DNA of 64,000 nucleotides. It comes from JAGLOK01 sp963675575. GTDB taxonomy: Bacteria > Bacillota > Clostridia > Christensenellales > UMGS416. The position numbers and the translations under genes were made by a program. The notes below the pieces were generated by a model, which searched no databases, was not told where the DNA came from, and saw only the letters and a program-made list of their open reading frames with translations. Within the stretch, counting starts at the first letter, position 1, and the number at the start of each line of letters is the position of its first letter. The stretch covers positions 868,001 through 932,000 of the forward strand of contig OY776378.1 of the NCBI GenBank assembly GCA_963675575.1, in the 5' to 3' direction. This document shows, piece after piece, positions 16,973 through 26,852 of the stretch.

Positions 16973-17728
16973 GTGCTGGATATAAATAGAACTGCATACA
17001 GATACGAACCTGTACAAAGAGAAGATGAAGATGAGGTTCGAAAAGAAATCATATACAAAGCCAGTAATTACGGCAGAGTTGGTTATCGGATGGTAACTAA
17101 CATGATGAATAATCAAGGTATAAAAATCAATCACAAGCGAGTAGAACGGATCTGGCGGGAAGAAGGACTTAAATTACCAAAGAAACAGATTAAAAGAAGA
17201 AGACTGTGGCTCAATGATGGTAGTTGTGTAAGATTGCGGCCTGAGTATAAAAACCACGTATGGAGCTATGATTTTGTCCATGATAAAACAGTGGATGGTA
17301 AAAGCATAAGAATTTTAAATATCATAGATGAATATTCACGCGAATGTCTGGCGAGTGTCGTTCGGAGAAGATTCCGCAACAACGATATTATTGAAATATT
17401 ATCAGAATTGATGGTTTCCAGAGGTACACCTGAATATTTGAGAAGTGACAATGGAAGTGAGTTCACAGCAAAAAGGTTAATGAAATGGCTTTCTGATGTC
17501 GGTGTTATCACAACTTTTATAGAACCGGGTAGCCCTTGGGAAAATGGTTATTGCGAAAGCTTCAATTCCAGAATGAGGGATGAATTCTTAAATGGTGAAA
17601 TATTCGGTAATTTATTTGAAGCAAAAGTTTTGACACAAAGGTGGACAAAATACTATAATACGGTAAGACCACATAGCGCTTTGGGTGGCAGACCTCCCGC
17701 TCCACAGAGCATTTCAATAAGTGCTTGA
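16973..17728 (+). CDS. IS3-family transposase OrfB, DDE integrase domain (element B)
   Basis: The frame is open upstream to the AAAAAAC slippery site, so an OrfAB fusion is expected. The DDE triad lies in WSYDFVHDKTVDGKS, LRSDNGSEF and YCESFNSRMRDEF. An N-terminal helix-turn-helix precedes the catalytic core. No internal stops are present. Because element A sits between the left end of B and orfA, B could move only as a composite carrying A, or not at all if its promoter is lost. Confidence 0.9.
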   Translation: MLDINRTAYRYEPVQREDEDEVRKEIIYKASNYGRVGYRMVTNMMNNQGIKINHKRVERIWREEGLKLPKKQIKRRRLWLNDGSCVRLRPEYKNHVWSYDFVHDKTVDGKSIRILNIIDEYSRECLASVVRRRFRNNDIIEILSELMVSRGTPEYLRSDNGSEFTAKRLMKWLSDVGVITTFIEPGSPWENGYCESFNSRMRDEFLNGEIFGNLFEAKVLTQRWTKYYNTVRPHSALGGRPPAPQSISISA

Positions 17729-17798
17729 ATATCAGACAGCACTCATGTTAAAATTTGGAATATACTAACTTTCGTTTTGGACCAAAAAGTGGGGGCAG

Positions 17799-18374
17799 CC
17801 CAACAAAATAGTCGAAAAGACTGACTTGTGGAGAAAAATGTATCAGAAACCAATTGTTATTGACGAGCTTTGCTATGAAGGAAATATAGACAATGACTGG
17901 GGCAATATAAGCGCGCAGGAGATGACCAGACGTTTTTGGGAAATTACTATCCGCGGAGGATACGCTGGGCATGGTGAAACATATGTGCATCCAGAAGATA
18001 AGCTTTGGTGGTCACATGGGGGCAAGCTGCACGGAGATTCTCCGGTGAGGCTGAAATTCTTGCTAAACGTACTAAACCAGAATTCCGGAATTTCGCTCAA
18101 ATTAAGCGATAATGATACTCGGATGGCTGTAGAAGAAATAGACTTGAGCGGCGGAGCATACAGGCTGCTGTATTTTGGTTTAAGCCGGCCTTCTTTCAAG
18201 ACATTTCATTTCGATGACCAATTTGAATATGAAGTAGAAATCATAGACACTTGGGAAATGACGATTGAAAGCACCGGAGTGTTCAAGGGTAAATTTGAAG
18301 TAAAACTTCCCGGCAAAGAATATATGGCATTGAGAATAATAAAAAAAACTAGAAAGCTTATAAAAAATAGTTAG
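17799..18374 (+). pseudogene. 3' fragment of a DUF5605-type glycoside hydrolase
   Basis: The reading frame is open right up to the right end of element B (first codons at about 17799) and has no proper start. It encodes about 190 residues. The segment KPIVIDELCYEGNI followed by RGGYAGHGETYV and LWWSHGGKLHG matches the last part of the (alpha/beta)8 domain of DUF4038/DUF5605 glycosidases, followed by their C-terminal beta domain. Family members are about 500 residues or more, so roughly the first two thirds are missing. The gene was cut by element B, and no 5' part is found on the other side of the element. Confidence 0.8.
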
Positions 18375-18381
18375 CTGCATT

Positions 18382-18570
18382 AATAAACAGACTTTTATTC
18401 CATATCTGCAAGGCTAAGAATATATTACAGATGAAAAGTTGTTTATGCATGATGAAAGGCTATATGTTTATGGAAGTTATGAAAGGTTTAATGACAAGAG
18501 ATTTATGAAAATGATTATATATGCTGGCCTACACCTCTAAATGACTCACCTGATTGGTATCAAAGTTGGT
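18382..18570 (+). pseudogene. Decayed 5' remnant of a GH43 gene
   Basis: Read from 18382, the translation follows the N-terminus of the intact GH43 protein encoded at 32663: RLYVYGSYERFNDKRF here against RVYVYGSHDEFNAKIF there, with a stop codon at about 18415-18417. After a one-base frame change near 18511 it continues NDYICWPTPLNDSPDW against NDYVCWSAPVDDLSDW. The similarity fades after about 18570. This is an inactivated paralogue. Confidence 0.75.
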
Positions 18571-19144
18571 GATAAAATGCAGGAAATGAGATATGAATAA
18601 AATCTTGGACTCTGAATGAGACAGGAGGATGTCAAGGTATATTCAGAAGATAAAAGAATGAAAGAAAATTGAAGGCGGCGGGAAAATGTATGTAATTGGC
18701 TAAAAGGAAAAAGCAAGCATATAGATTCTATTCCAATTAAGACACGTAAGGGAGAAGGGAAATTTATAGTTGCAAGGAATATGAAAGGAAACGAGACATC
18801 GTGTGCTTGTTTCACTTACAGCCCAAGGGATAGTAGACGAGGAGACTATAACGATTGAAAAGTCTTTGAGTTTTAATGACTATTGAAAAATAAATTAGAT
18901 TTCTTGTTATTTACATGGAAAAGAAGATAGGCTATTTGGTTAAACTAGAATAAATATAATATATTAAGAAAAGATATTGGCCTGTGTTTTAAGTGCCGTT
19001 CGAAAATGTATTTTTATTTATGTCTCATGCCTAGTAAAACAAAACTACCATAATTGAACCCTTCATATTTCCTGAAGGAAATGCAATGTTATATAAGTTA
19101 ATAGTGAGGGTCTCAAGTATTAAATGGATTTTTAGGATCAAAGT
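18571..19144. other. Gene-poor decayed stretch
   Basis: No convincing reading frame. It is AT-rich with scattered short coding-like pieces after the GH43 remnant, probably more decayed cargo. A small dyad (ATTTCC / GGAAAT, about 19066-19081) could end transcription of the araC-type gene coming from the right, but it lacks a clear T-run. Confidence 0.5.
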
Positions 19145-20191
19145 TCAAAAGACATCTCTGTATTCTCCGGGCTTCCTATTATATTTTTCATAAAAGATTT
19201 TATAATAATATCCTATATTGTTATAACCTACTGTATTTGCGATTTCTTTCATAGATAATTTAGTTGTTTTCAGAAGAACGACTGCTTTTTCAAGGCGTAT
19301 ATTCTGTAAGTATTTTGAGTAGGTGAGACCTGAATATTTTTTAATAAGTCTGTTGAAATAATCCTTGTTATAATTGAACTTTCTGCATAGATTTTCTATT
19401 GACACTTGATTACAGTTCTTTTCAAGATAATTACTTACTTCATCAAAAAGGAGCTTTTTTTTATGGATTTTTTTGTTGTTTGAAAGGAAAAAGTTATATT
19501 CAGTTGGAAGCAGAGATAACAGCCTTTCCATGTATCCCTCTATCAAATGAATTGAACCTGAACGCGAGTTCCAAAGTTCTTCAAAAAAATGAGATAGTAA
19601 ATTGGAAGCTTCGTTTATAGTTGATTCCTTAGGAGTAAATCGAATGAAACGATTCCTGTTTTTTTGCTTTATTATTAAATTTCGCAAAAATCCATGAATA
19701 TTTTTATTTAGATTTTGTCGTTCATAGTTTCGTGATTCACTAAAAAAAGAATCGGAAATGCCCATATATATTACTATTGTATCACCAGGGTTAATATAAG
19801 CATGATGAATGGTATCCTTATCAATCAAACATACTTCACCCTTGAAGAATTCCACAGTGTTGCCTAAAATATTCAACCTAAGGGTACCTTCTATAACAAA
19901 AGCCATCAATATATAATGGTGTTTTTGTGGAATAGATAAAGTATTAGTGTCGATTTTAAATAAACGTTGTTCTGATTTATTACAGAGAAGTGAGTCGTAG
20001 CGCGCATAAAAAAGACCATCTTTTGTCATAATCCAGCAAACAGTTTCCAACAAGTCATTTAAATATTTTATATCTCCCTGTAAATCAATAGAATATTCTG
20101 GCACCTCAAAACTGGCACCTGTTTGAATTATAGGTGCATTTTTAAGAAATTTCTTTTGTACATAATTTATGAGTAAATCTTTGATTTCCAT
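19145..20191 (-). CDS. AraC-family transcriptional regulator
   Basis: A 348-residue regulator. The N-terminal part (about 60-150) looks like a cupin-type sugar-sensing domain (LMAFVIEGTLRLNILGNTVE, then FKGEVCLIDKDTIHHAYINP). The C-terminal part (about 245-345) has the two helix-turn-helix motifs of AraC/XylS proteins, with CRKFNYNKDYFNRLIKKYSG and MKEIANTVGYNNIGYYYKIF. It is divergent from the GH2 gene at 20361 across a 169-bp gap, so it most likely controls that gene and perhaps the other glycosidase genes in response to a sugar. The ligand is unknown. Confidence 0.9.
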   Translation of the reverse strand: MEIKDLLINYVQKKFLKNAPIIQTGASFEVPEYSIDLQGDIKYLNDLLETVCWIMTKDGLFYARYDSLLCNKSEQRLFKIDTNTLSIPQKHHYILMAFVIEGTLRLNILGNTVEFFKGEVCLIDKDTIHHAYINPGDTIVIYMGISDSFFSESRNYERQNLNKNIHGFLRNLIIKQKNRNRFIRFTPKESTINEASNLLSHFFEELWNSRSGSIHLIEGYMERLLSLLPTEYNFFLSNNKKIHKKKLLFDEVSNYLEKNCNQVSIENLCRKFNYNKDYFNRLIKKYSGLTYSKYLQNIRLEKAVVLLKTTKLSMKEIANTVGYNNIGYYYKIFYEKYNRKPGEYRDVF

Positions 20192-20360
20192 ATATTGTTC
20201 TGCTTACATTTGCAAACGGATTAGTATTAATAGACAAATGTATTATAGACAAAATATCGGAATAAGTAAATACTAAATTGTTGAACGTCGGTTACGGAAC
20301 TTGTTTTATATGTATAAATGAATAGAATTAAATATATAGTTTCTATTAGGAGTAATAGGT

Positions 20361-22739
20361 ATGCTAAACAAATGTAGTTTTAATAACGATTGGTTGTTTT
20401 TGAAAGTTGGGGACAGTGCTCAGGCAAAAGTTAATCTCCCGCATGACGCTATGATATATGAAAAACGTGATTCCGACTGCATAAACGCACAAAACAGCGG
20501 GTTTTATCCTGGAGGGAAATATCAATATGAAAAGAACTGGTATGTTCCACAAGAGTATTCAGAGAAAATGGTAATTCTGCATTTCGAAGGTATATACAGA
20601 AAGTCAGAGGTTAGAATAAACGGTGAACTGGCGGCAAAAAGAGCAAATGGATATACGGAATTTTATGTTGAGTGTAATAAATTTCTTAAGTACGGAAAAG
20701 AAAATAAGATAACCGTTATAGCCGACAACAGCGAAACACCGAACAGTAGGTGGTATTCTGGAAGCGGCATATACCGTCCGGTAAATCTGATAGTCAAAGA
20801 TAAAAAAAACCACATTGCTATGAATGGAGTTAAAGTAAAAACCTTGGGGTATGTTAATCCTTCAGTAAATGTTAAAGTCGCCCACAGCGGAGGAAAAGTG
20901 AAAAATAAAGTGCTTTATAAAGGAGAGGTTATCGCGGAAAAAGAAGGAGACGATGTTAATATCGAATTGCCGGATGCTAAACTTTGGTCTGATGAAGCCC
21001 CATACTTATATGAACTGTGTGTGCTTTTATATAGTGAAAAAGAACTTACCGACGCTGAAACACTGAAATTCGGAATACGGACATTGGCATGGAGCATGGA
21101 CGGTTTTTATGTCAACGGACAAGAGACAAAATTACGCGGAGCCTGTATTCATCACGATAATGGCGTTTTGGGGGCATGTGCTTTTAGCGATGCTGAGGAC
21201 AGAAAAGTTAGGATACTGAAGGAAACAGGTTTTAATGCGATAAGATCTGCACACAATCCTTGTTCTGACGCGTTGCTTAAAGCCTGTGATAAATACGGGA
21301 TGTATGTTATAGACGAATACAGCGATATATGGTACAAGCATAAGCTTAAAAACGACTATGCTTCGGATTTTGATGAGTGGTTTAAGTCCGACCTTTCCGC
21401 CATGGTTGAAAGAGGCTACAATCATCCAAGCATCGTGATGTATTCAATAGGAAACGAAATCGGTGAGGTTTGGGAGGAAAAGGGAGTTGAGGTTACTAAA
21501 GAAATGGTGGACATCTGCCACCGCCTGGATGATACACGCCCGGTCACCAGTGGATTAAACCTGATGCTTTCGGGAATGGATATGAAAGGCATAGGTGTAT
21601 TCAAACAGTTGGAAAACGCCGGTAAGCAGAAAAAGAAGAAGGTATCAAGTGACTTTTACAATACGTTGGTTAATATTATAGGCCGCAAAATGGATAATCA
21701 AAGTAAAAAGAAATATTGCGACAAAGCCACATATAAACATTTTTCTAATTTAGATATCAGCGGATATAACTACGCAAGTGTAAGATACAAAAATGAGCCT
21801 AAGAAGTATCCGGACAGGATTATTGTAGGAGCAGAGACCCGGCCGCCAAACATTTCTGAAAATTGGGCGCTTGTAAAAGAGCTAAAGCACGTAATCGGTG
21901 ATTTTATGTGGACAGGTTGGGATTATATAGGAGAAGCTGGTATAGGCGTAGTGGCATATGATACAGAAGCTATGGGAAGCTTCTTCCTGAAAAAATATCC
22001 CTATCTTTTAGCGGGAAGCGGAGTAATTGATATTACAGGCATGCCAAGACCTGAGGTGTGGCTAAACAAAGCCGCATGGGAGCTTATAGGCGATGCCCCG
22101 TATATTGGGGTAAAGCCTCTAAATCATTTAGGCAAAAAGGGATTGAAGAGCATGTGGCGCTTGTCTGATGCTGTCAGGAGTTGGTCGTGGCATGGATACG
22201 AGGGCAAAAAAACAGAAATTGTGGTTTATTCCAATGCCGCCAAAGTGGAGCTTAAGCTAAACGGCAAGTCGCTTGGTATAAAAAATGTGAAAAAAAATGA
22301 AGTTCATTTTAAAGTAAAGTATTTTCCGGGAGAGTTGTCGGCTGTAAATTGCGATTCCAACGGCAACGAAGTCGGAAGAGATATTTTAGAGACTGCTAAT
22401 GAAACTGCCGCGTTAAAAATTATTCCCGAATGCAAAACGCTTAAAGCAAACGGACAGGATTTATGCTACTTAAATATATATATTTCCGATATCAACGGCG
22501 TAGTTATACCAATGCTTGATAGGAAGATAAGCGTTACTTTAGAAGGGGCTGCTACACTTCAGGGCTTCGGTTCTGCCAATCCTTATACTGAGGAAGGATT
22601 TGTTTCCAGCTCGCACGATACGTTTTATGGGCGGGCCCTAGCGGTTATAAGAGCCGGAAGTGAAGCAGGGAAAGTATTGATAAATGTTTCTGCCGAGGGA
22701 TTTGAGACACAATCTATTGAAATAGATATTATTGCTTAA
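20361..22739 (+). CDS. GH2-family beta-glycosidase, 792 aa
   Basis: A cytoplasmic (no signal peptide) retaining glycosidase, probably a beta-galactosidase or related enzyme acting on imported oligosaccharides. In order: an N-terminal sugar-binding jelly roll with NSRWYSGSGIYRPV, an Ig-like domain, and the TIM barrel with RSAHNPCSDALLKACD, the likely acid/base Glu366 in SIGNEIGEV and nucleophile Glu492 in VGAET. C-terminal Ig-like domains follow. A Lys-rich insert lies at about residues 415-455 between the two catalytic residues, also present in the paralogue at 40932. Substrate cannot be fixed from sequence. It is divergent from the AraC regulator. Confidence 0.9.
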   Translation: MLNKCSFNNDWLFLKVGDSAQAKVNLPHDAMIYEKRDSDCINAQNSGFYPGGKYQYEKNWYVPQEYSEKMVILHFEGIYRKSEVRINGELAAKRANGYTEFYVECNKFLKYGKENKITVIADNSETPNSRWYSGSGIYRPVNLIVKDKKNHIAMNGVKVKTLGYVNPSVNVKVAHSGGKVKNKVLYKGEVIAEKEGDDVNIELPDAKLWSDEAPYLYELCVLLYSEKELTDAETLKFGIRTLAWSMDGFYVNGQETKLRGACIHHDNGVLGACAFSDAEDRKVRILKETGFNAIRSAHNPCSDALLKACDKYGMYVIDEYSDIWYKHKLKNDYASDFDEWFKSDLSAMVERGYNHPSIVMYSIGNEIGEVWEEKGVEVTKEMVDICHRLDDTRPVTSGLNLMLSGMDMKGIGVFKQLENAGKQKKKKVSSDFYNTLVNIIGRKMDNQSKKKYCDKATYKHFSNLDISGYNYASVRYKNEPKKYPDRIIVGAETRPPNISENWALVKELKHVIGDFMWTGWDYIGEAGIGVVAYDTEAMGSFFLKKYPYLLAGSGVIDITGMPRPEVWLNKAAWELIGDAPYIGVKPLNHLGKKGLKSMWRLSDAVRSWSWHGYEGKKTEIVVYSNAAKVELKLNGKSLGIKNVKKNEVHFKVKYFPGELSAVNCDSNGNEVGRDILETANETAALKIIPECKTLKANGQDLCYLNIYISDINGVVIPMLDRKISVTLEGAATLQGFGSANPYTEEGFVSSSHDTFYGRALAVIRAGSEAGKVLINVSAEGFETQSIEIDIIA

Positions 22740-23176
22740 AAAACTAAGAAATTAATAAGATACCATTAAAAAATATACAAACAATCGAACAAAAAAAATA
22801 AATAATATGATATACGAAAATGCGTTAAAATACTATATGTTACAGTAGTATATTATTTATATATTTATTGAAAGGAAAAGTTTTTAAGATTAATTAAATG
22901 TATATATTGTATTTTGTAAAATGCTATTATTTTAGGAATAAGCCAATTTGATTCAATCTGTTTGTTTGTCGATTATTCTGTATTTAGTGAATTAAACTAG
23001 TTGCCTTATTCCATAATAATCCAATTTTCTGATATAAAATATATCAAAATCGTTGTAAACACAATGGTTGTAATTAACTTTTGCTTTTCTTAAAAGTTAC
23101 TTAATTAAGGATGTGATTTTGAAATGATTAAAAACGAGGAAATATTACCAAAAATATGTAAGCAGAGGATATAATA
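22740..23176. other. AT-rich intergenic region before the interrupted GH3 gene
   Basis: A 437-bp stretch with very high AT content and no gene or clear terminator that I can support. It probably holds the promoter of the GH3 gene downstream. Confidence 0.5.
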
Positions 23177-24995
23177 GTGAAAGAAGTAATAAAGAAAATA
23201 ATAAATGATTTATCACTGGAAGAAAAGGCTGGCTTATGTTCAGGAGCTGATTTTTGGCATCTCAAGTCAGTTGAAAGGCTTGGGCTCGGTAAGATAATGG
23301 TGACAGACGGCCCTCATGGATTAAGAAAGCAAGATGGGGATTCAGATCATGTGGGTTTAAATGATTCTGTGCCCACTACTTGCTTTCCTGCTGCCTGTAC
23401 AACTGCAAGCTCATGGGATGAAAAATTGCTTTTTGAGATGGGCGAGGCATTGGGAGAAGAATGTTTGCAGGAGCAGGTGTCTGTGATCCTCGGCCCAGGT
23501 GCCAATATAAAGCGCTCCCCGCTTTGTGGAAGAAACTTCGAATATTTTTCAGAGGATCCGCATTTAAGTGGGAAGATGGCAGCTTCGTTGATAAAAGGAA
23601 TACAGTCAAAAGATATAGGAACATCGCTTAAGCATTATGTTATGAATAATCAGGAAGAGCGTCGCATGACTATTGATGCGATGGTTGACGAGAGAGCACA
23701 GCGAGAGATTTATCTTAAAAGTTTTGAAATAGCTGTAAAAGAAGCCAAGCCATGGACAATAATGTGCTCATACAACAGAGTCGACGCTACATACCTTTCA
23801 AATAATAAAAGATTGCTTAATGATATACTTCGAGACGAGTGGGGATACAATGGAGTTGTAGTAAGCGACTGGGGTGCCACAAATGACCGCGTGAATGCTA
23901 TAAAGGCTGGTTTGGACTTAGAGATGCCGAGTAGCGGCGGAGTAAATGACTCGCGCATCATAGAGGCAGTTAAGTCGGGCAGATTGTCCGAAGGAGAACT
24001 GGATAAAGCCGTGGAAAATTTGGTGGATTTAATTTTAAAATCTGTAAAAGCAAAAAAGGACTTCAAATACGACAAACAAGCTCACCATCGGCTAGCTCGG
24101 AAAGTCGCAGCAAATTCTGCAGTTTTGCTTAAAAATGACGGAACTTTGCCACTTGATAAGAAAACAAAAGTAGCAATCATAGGTCAGTTTGCTAAAAAAC
24201 CTCGCTATCAGGGTGCAGGTTCATCTATAATCACTCCTACTAAAGTCGAAAGCGTGTGCGATGTGCTTGACGCCGAAGGTGTTGCGTATCAATATGCTCA
24301 GGGGTATAATATAAAAACAGCCGGAGTCGACAAAGCGCTGATTGATGAAGCTGTACTGTGCGCGAAAGAGGCAGAAATCGCAGTGGTTTTGGCAGGACTT
24401 ACCGATGACTTTGAATCTGAAGGATTTGACAGAGAGCATATGGATTTGCCCGCAACCCACACCGCGCTGATACAGGCGGTATCCAAGGCGAATCCGAAAA
24501 CTGTGGTTGTGCTTCAAAACGGATCACCTGTGACAATGCCGTGGATAAACGGTGTTTGCGTGGTTCTTGAAAGTTATCTGGGTGGACAGGCAGGCGGAGG
24601 TGCTATTGTTGATATTCTCTATGGAGAAGTCAATCCATCCGGTAAGCTTGCTGAAACATTCCCGATGAAATTGGAGGACAATCCATCCTATAAACATTTC
24701 CCGGGGCTTAAAACACGAGTGGAGTACAGGGAAAGCATTTATGTCGGATACAGGTATTATGACAAAGCAAAAAAAGAAGTACTTTTTCCATTTGGGTTTG
24801 GATTAAGTTATACAGAGTTTGAATACTCTGATCTTAAGATTGACAAAATAAAAAATGGTTACAAAGTGTCATATGTAATAAAAAACACAGGTAGCAGGGA
24901 TGGGGCAGAAGTATCTCAGATTTATGTGAGGAATGCGGAATCTGTACTGTTTAAGCCGGAAAAAGAACTAAGAGCGTTTGATAAAGTATTTCTTA

Positions 24996-26192
24996 GCTTA
25001 ATTGTAAAATGAAATTGAAACAATAAAAATTCCATAACGGAAGCCACTGTATTATAATGAATTCACCACAAACCATTACTTACAGAGAGGTGCTCACGCT
25101 ATGGAACAGTACAATCATACAATGGATTCGCGAAAGAATAAACACCTAAATGCATTTGAACGTGGTCAGATTCAATTATTGTTGGAATACGGATTATCTG
25201 TCTATGGCATTGCGCGTCGTCTTGGTCGAGCGTATAACACCATAAGAAGTGAAATACGTCGTGGAACTATCACTCAAATCAAAGGTAAAAAGAAAGTAGA
25301 AATTTATTACCCTGATACCGCTCATAACCGGTATGTGGAGGCAAGAAAGAACTGTGGGAACAAGTACAAGCTGTTAGCCTGTGAAGCCTTTATAGGACAC
25401 GTAGAGCAGTTATTTCATGACGAAGAGTTTTCTCTTGATGCGATTGTCGGCGCAGCAAAACTAAAGGGGAAATTTCTCACCAGTCAAATGGTCTGCACCA
25501 AAACACTCTACAACTATGTCGACGCGGGACTACTGGATATTTCAAATATTGATCTTCCTTTAAAACTTAGACGATCGACAAAACCAGAACGAGTTTGGAA
25601 GAACAAAAAACGTCTAGGCCGCAGCATTTCCGAACGTCCAGAAAGCATTAATGATCGTAGTGAATTTGGTCATTGGGAAATCGATACGGTCATCGGCAGG
25701 AAAACTAAAGATGATGAAGCTTTATTAACCTTAACTGAACGACTGACTCGCAAAGAGATTATTAGGAAAATACCGGGCAAGAATGCAAGAGCCGTGATGC
25801 AGGCGTTAAATATCTTGATTACCGAAGCCGGTCCTCATTTTCCCACAGTGTTTAAGAGCATCACTTCCGATAATGGATCTGAATTCTCTGAGTTAAGCAA
25901 GCTAGAACCTCAAACAACCATATATTTCACTCATCCGTATACTTCAAGCGAGCGTGGAACGAATGAAAGACATAATGGGCTAATTCGTAGATTCATTCCC
26001 AAGGGTAAAAGGATCTCCGACTATTCGATAGAGTTTGTTGCTAAAATACAAACTTGGTGTAATTCCTTACCTCGGAAGATTCTCGCTTATTTGTCTCCCG
26101 ACGAAGCCTTTGATGATCAGTTGATGAATTGCATCTATTGAACGGTAAAGCAATACGGTGAGGATTGTTTCAACTTATTCTTGCAATTGACG
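24996..26192 (+). mobile_element. IS30-family insertion sequence, 1197 bp
   Basis: Bounded by the 13-bp direct repeats. The inverted ends share AATTG, then after several mismatches the block TTGAAACAAT, about 25 bases in all, starting 4 bases inside each end. A single transposase gene fills most of it. The outer four bases (GCTT and CGTC) do not match between the two ends. Confidence 0.88.
25101..26141 (+). CDS. IS30-family transposase
   Basis: A 346-residue transposase. The N-terminal helix-turn-helix (LNAFERGQIQLLLEYGLSVY, then GIARRLGRAYNTIRSEIRRG) is typical of IS30. The catalytic core shows Asp in GHWEIDTVIG, Asp in TSDNGSEF and Glu in the SSERGTNERHNGLIRRF region, the family's DDE signature. 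The reading frame is intact and has an AGAGGTG-type RBS about 12 bases before the ATG. It lies in the same direction as the interrupted GH3 gene. Confidence 0.93.
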   Translation: MEQYNHTMDSRKNKHLNAFERGQIQLLLEYGLSVYGIARRLGRAYNTIRSEIRRGTITQIKGKKKVEIYYPDTAHNRYVEARKNCGNKYKLLACEAFIGHVEQLFHDEEFSLDAIVGAAKLKGKFLTSQMVCTKTLYNYVDAGLLDISNIDLPLKLRRSTKPERVWKNKKRLGRSISERPESINDRSEFGHWEIDTVIGRKTKDDEALLTLTERLTRKEIIRKIPGKNARAVMQALNILITEAGPHFPTVFKSITSDNGSEFSELSKLEPQTTIYFTHPYTSSERGTNERHNGLIRRFIPKGKRISDYSIEFVAKIQTWCNSLPRKILAYLSPDEAFDDQLMNCIY

Positions 26193-26852
26193 AAAGTATT
26201 TCTTAAGAGCGGGCATCAGAAGACAGTTGAAGTTTTACTGGGAGAGGACGCATTTTCGTATTACAATGTAAATATTTCAGACTGGCACACGGAAGCTGGA
26301 AAATATGAAGTGCTCATTGGAACATCTAGCCAGGATATTAGATTGAAGGCAGAAATAAACGTGAGCGAAAGCTCGTCAGCACAGGTTCCTGATTTAAAGC
26401 AGAATTTGAGTGAATACTATAGACTGAAAGACGAAGTGTTGAATATAAGCGCACAGCAGTTTTATACTCTTTACGGACAAGAGCCAAATGAGGATTTGGA
26501 GAAAACAAAACCGTACACCATAAACTCTATGCTTTCGGAAACGAAAGGAACACTGTTGGGGAATTTGTTGCTTTCAGGCTTAAAAAAACAAATGAAAAGC
26601 ATGACTGGAGAAGAAGGGAATAAAATGATGGAAGAAATGGTAGGTTCAATGCCTATTAGGGCATTTGGTATGATGGGTGGAGGAAAACTTCCGAAATATT
26701 TTGCCGAGGCATTGGTTCTTTTGCTGAATAGGAAGATAGTAAAAGGAATTATAATGCTTTTCAGAAAGTAAACATGAAGGATAACTCTAGAAGCAGTAAA
26801 CATAAATAGAACAGCATTTATAACATGTAGGAAATGCGATTGAAGGAGATAA

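Larger units (their letters stand above)
15335..17797 (+). mobile_element. IS3-family element B, interrupted by element A
   Basis: The left end (TGCCCCCCGAAAATTGTGCC at 15335) and the inverted right end (TGCCCCCACTTTTTGGTCCA, read inward from 17797) share the first seven bases and, about 20 bases further in, an identical AAAGTTAGTATA block. The element starts with TG and ends with CA as in the IS3 family. With element A and its 3-bp duplication removed it is about 1.26 kb, normal for IS3. No target duplication is visible: left flank ends GGAG and right flank starts GCCC. This suggests a rearrangement at one end. Confidence 0.8.
24983..26205. repeat. 13-bp target-site duplication flanking the IS30-family element
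   Basis: AAAGTATTTCTTA occurs exactly at 24983-24995 and 26193-26205, immediately outside the inverted repeats of the element. It is much longer than the 2-3 bp usual for IS30. Confidence 0.88.
23177..26771 (+). pseudogene. GH3 beta-glycosidase gene interrupted by an IS30-family element
   Basis: The first part (23177-24995, GTG start) encodes the GH3 N-terminal barrel with the likely nucleophile Asp231 in VVSDWGATND, the second alpha/beta domain and the start of the fibronectin-like domain, up to LRAFDKVFL. The second part resumes at 26206 with KSGHQKTVEVLL. Removing the insertion and one copy of the 13-bp repeat restores one open frame of 794 codons that matches the paralogue at 30118 (KGFNKVFLEPGEQKKIEI). 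As it stands the first part reads into the element and stops at 25012. No signal peptide, so intracellular. The truncated product lacks the end of the third domain and is probably inactive. Confidence 0.88.
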
